Source: Acidobacteriota bacterium
Lineage (GTDB): Bacteria > Acidobacteriota > Terriglobia > Terriglobales > Acidobacteriaceae
Assembly (NCBI GenBank): GCA_021781795.1
Contig: JAJXWA010000002.1
Coordinates: forward strand, 124,001-188,000
Reading direction: 5' to 3'
DNA: 64,000 nucleotides
This document shows, one piece after another, positions 63,370 to 64,000 of this stretch. The translations under genes and the position numbers were made by a program. Each line of letters starts with the position of its first letter. Within the stretch, counting starts at the first letter, position 1. Below the pieces are notes generated by a model. It was not told the DNA's origin. It did not search any database and saw nothing but the letters and a program-made list of their open reading frames with translations.

Positions 63370-64000
63370 TGTCCTGCGCTTTCTGTGGCGCCGGTAATCG
63401 CCTGTACAGCTCGCTCGAGGCGTACGCCTCTTGATCCTTTCACGAGTACCACGTCGCCCTTGCGCAGGTTTGCCTGCAGCCATTTTCCTGCTGCATCAGC
63501 ATCAGGAAGAAACAAGGATGCGACGCCGGCCGAACACGCCGCAGTCGCAAGATGCTCCGCGTTGCCGCCTACCCCAACCACGCAATCCAGGCCCGCATCT
63601 GCCGCAGCCCGCCCGCAGGCTGCGTGCAGCGCTGGGCTATGTTCACCCAGTTCCAGCATTTCTCCGGCGACAAGAATGCGCCGCACTGCGGATCGCGTCG
63701 ACAGCGTGCGAATCATCGAACGGAGCGCCTCAGGATTGGAGTTGTAGCAATCATTCAAGACCACGGCTCCTCCAATCTCAATGACTTCTCCGCGCTTGTC
63801 CCCAGGCGTCAGTGACTCCAGCGCACGGACCGCCTCGTCCAGTTGCACGCCGGCTTCCAGCGCCACGGCCAGACCCGCCATGGCATTCGTCCCGTTGTGA
63901 GCGCCGAGAAGGTGCAGAGTCATCCAGCCTTCCCGTGCCTGTGCACTATAGCAGACGTGCAGTCCCGATTCGTCTTCGCTGATCGCCACCATTTGCGGAT
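63366..64000 (-). CDS. murF: MurF (C-terminal part, runs off the window)
   Basis: About 211 codons read from the window edge to TGA. V-L-N-D-C-Y-N-S-N-P-E-A and A-G-E-M-L-E-L-G-E-H-S-P match the C-terminal region of UDP-MurNAc-tripeptide-D-alanyl-D-alanine ligase; V-K-G-S-R-G-V-R-L-E is the family's terminal motif. The ATP-binding loop lies beyond position 64000. Its stop overlaps the start of the metallo-beta-lactamase gene. Confidence 0.92.
   Translation of the reverse strand, partial: PQMVAISEDESGLHVCYSAQAREGWMTLHLLGAHNGTNAMAGLAVALEAGVQLDEAVRALESLTPGDKRGEVIEIGGAVVLNDCYNSNPEALRSMIRTLSTRSAVRRILVAGEMLELGEHSPALHAACGRAAADAGLDCVVGVGGNAEHLATAACSAGVASLFLPDADAAGKWLQANLRKGDVVLVKGSRGVRLERAVQAITGATESAGH

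Overview
The window reads as a chromosomal segment of a Gram-negative, GC-rich soil-type bacterium. The best guess is Acidobacteriota (Terriglobia/Acidobacteriaceae-like). This is inferred from gene content and style: a TamA/TamB outer-membrane assembly operon, many secreted glycoside hydrolases (GH20, GH16, GH30), a PadR regulator with a Gly-rich leader, an ornithine-lipid acyltransferase pair, futalosine-type UbiA/UbiD genes and a subclass B3 metallo-beta-lactamase. I see no tRNA, rRNA, CRISPR array, insertion sequence, integrase or phage gene. Most of the window is core chromosome with a few accessory insertions.

Layout. 0-9 kb: tail of an FGGY sugar kinase, a GH20 hexosaminidase overlapping an octaheme cytochrome c, an RsbV/RsbW-like partner-switching pair, a soluble PRC-MgtE_N-CBS protein, a nitronate monooxygenase-like enzyme, and a MoaD-like/beta-propeller pair. 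9-15 kb: MarR regulator, ftsY-ribD-ccdC, padR, ribE, and an ECF sigma/anti-sigma pair. 15-24 kb: tamA, a SurA-N chaperone and tamB, coupled by stop/start overlaps, then a STAS protein. 24-26.6 kb: UbiA prenyltransferase, pheA and an outer-membrane barrel. 26.8-37.5 kb: a LysR regulator divergent from a branched-chain amino-acid cluster, leuA-leuB-leuC-leuD-ilvD-ilvB-ilvN-ilvC. 37.6-46.6 kb: olsA/olsB, GH16, a lone nuoI, a sulfite-oxidase-fold protein, an unknown secreted protein, UbiD, an S53 peptidase and a DedA-rhodanese fusion. 46.7-64 kb: a division and cell-wall (dcw) cluster on the minus strand, in transcription order murF, B3 metallo-beta-lactamase, mraY, murD, ftsW, murG, (two plus-strand Gly-rich secreted proteins), murC, GH30, ftsQ, ftsA, ftsZ, and a transpeptidase.

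How it works together. The leu/ilv block covers the common valine/isoleucine pathway from pyruvate and the leucine branch, except the final transaminase and threonine deaminase. Its LeuA lacks the C-terminal leucine-sensing domain. The dcw block supplies cytoplasmic and lipid-linked peptidoglycan precursor synthesis plus the divisome core. The most unusual points are a B3 metallo-beta-lactamase that starts inside the murF stop codon, a Tat-exported GH30 enzyme between murC and ftsQ, and a pair of Gly/Trp/His-rich secreted proteins that splits the cluster. Other points worth attention are the MoaD-like/propeller pair, a sulfite-oxidase-fold protein without any cysteine divergent from an orphan nuoI, and short inverted repeats beside the MarR, PadR and nitronate monooxygenase genes.

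Start codons were chosen by reading Shine-Dalgarno sequences. Several genes (rsbW-like, tamA, the metallo-beta-lactamase) appear to start at TTG. All functional names rest on recognised motifs and general family knowledge; no database search was run.
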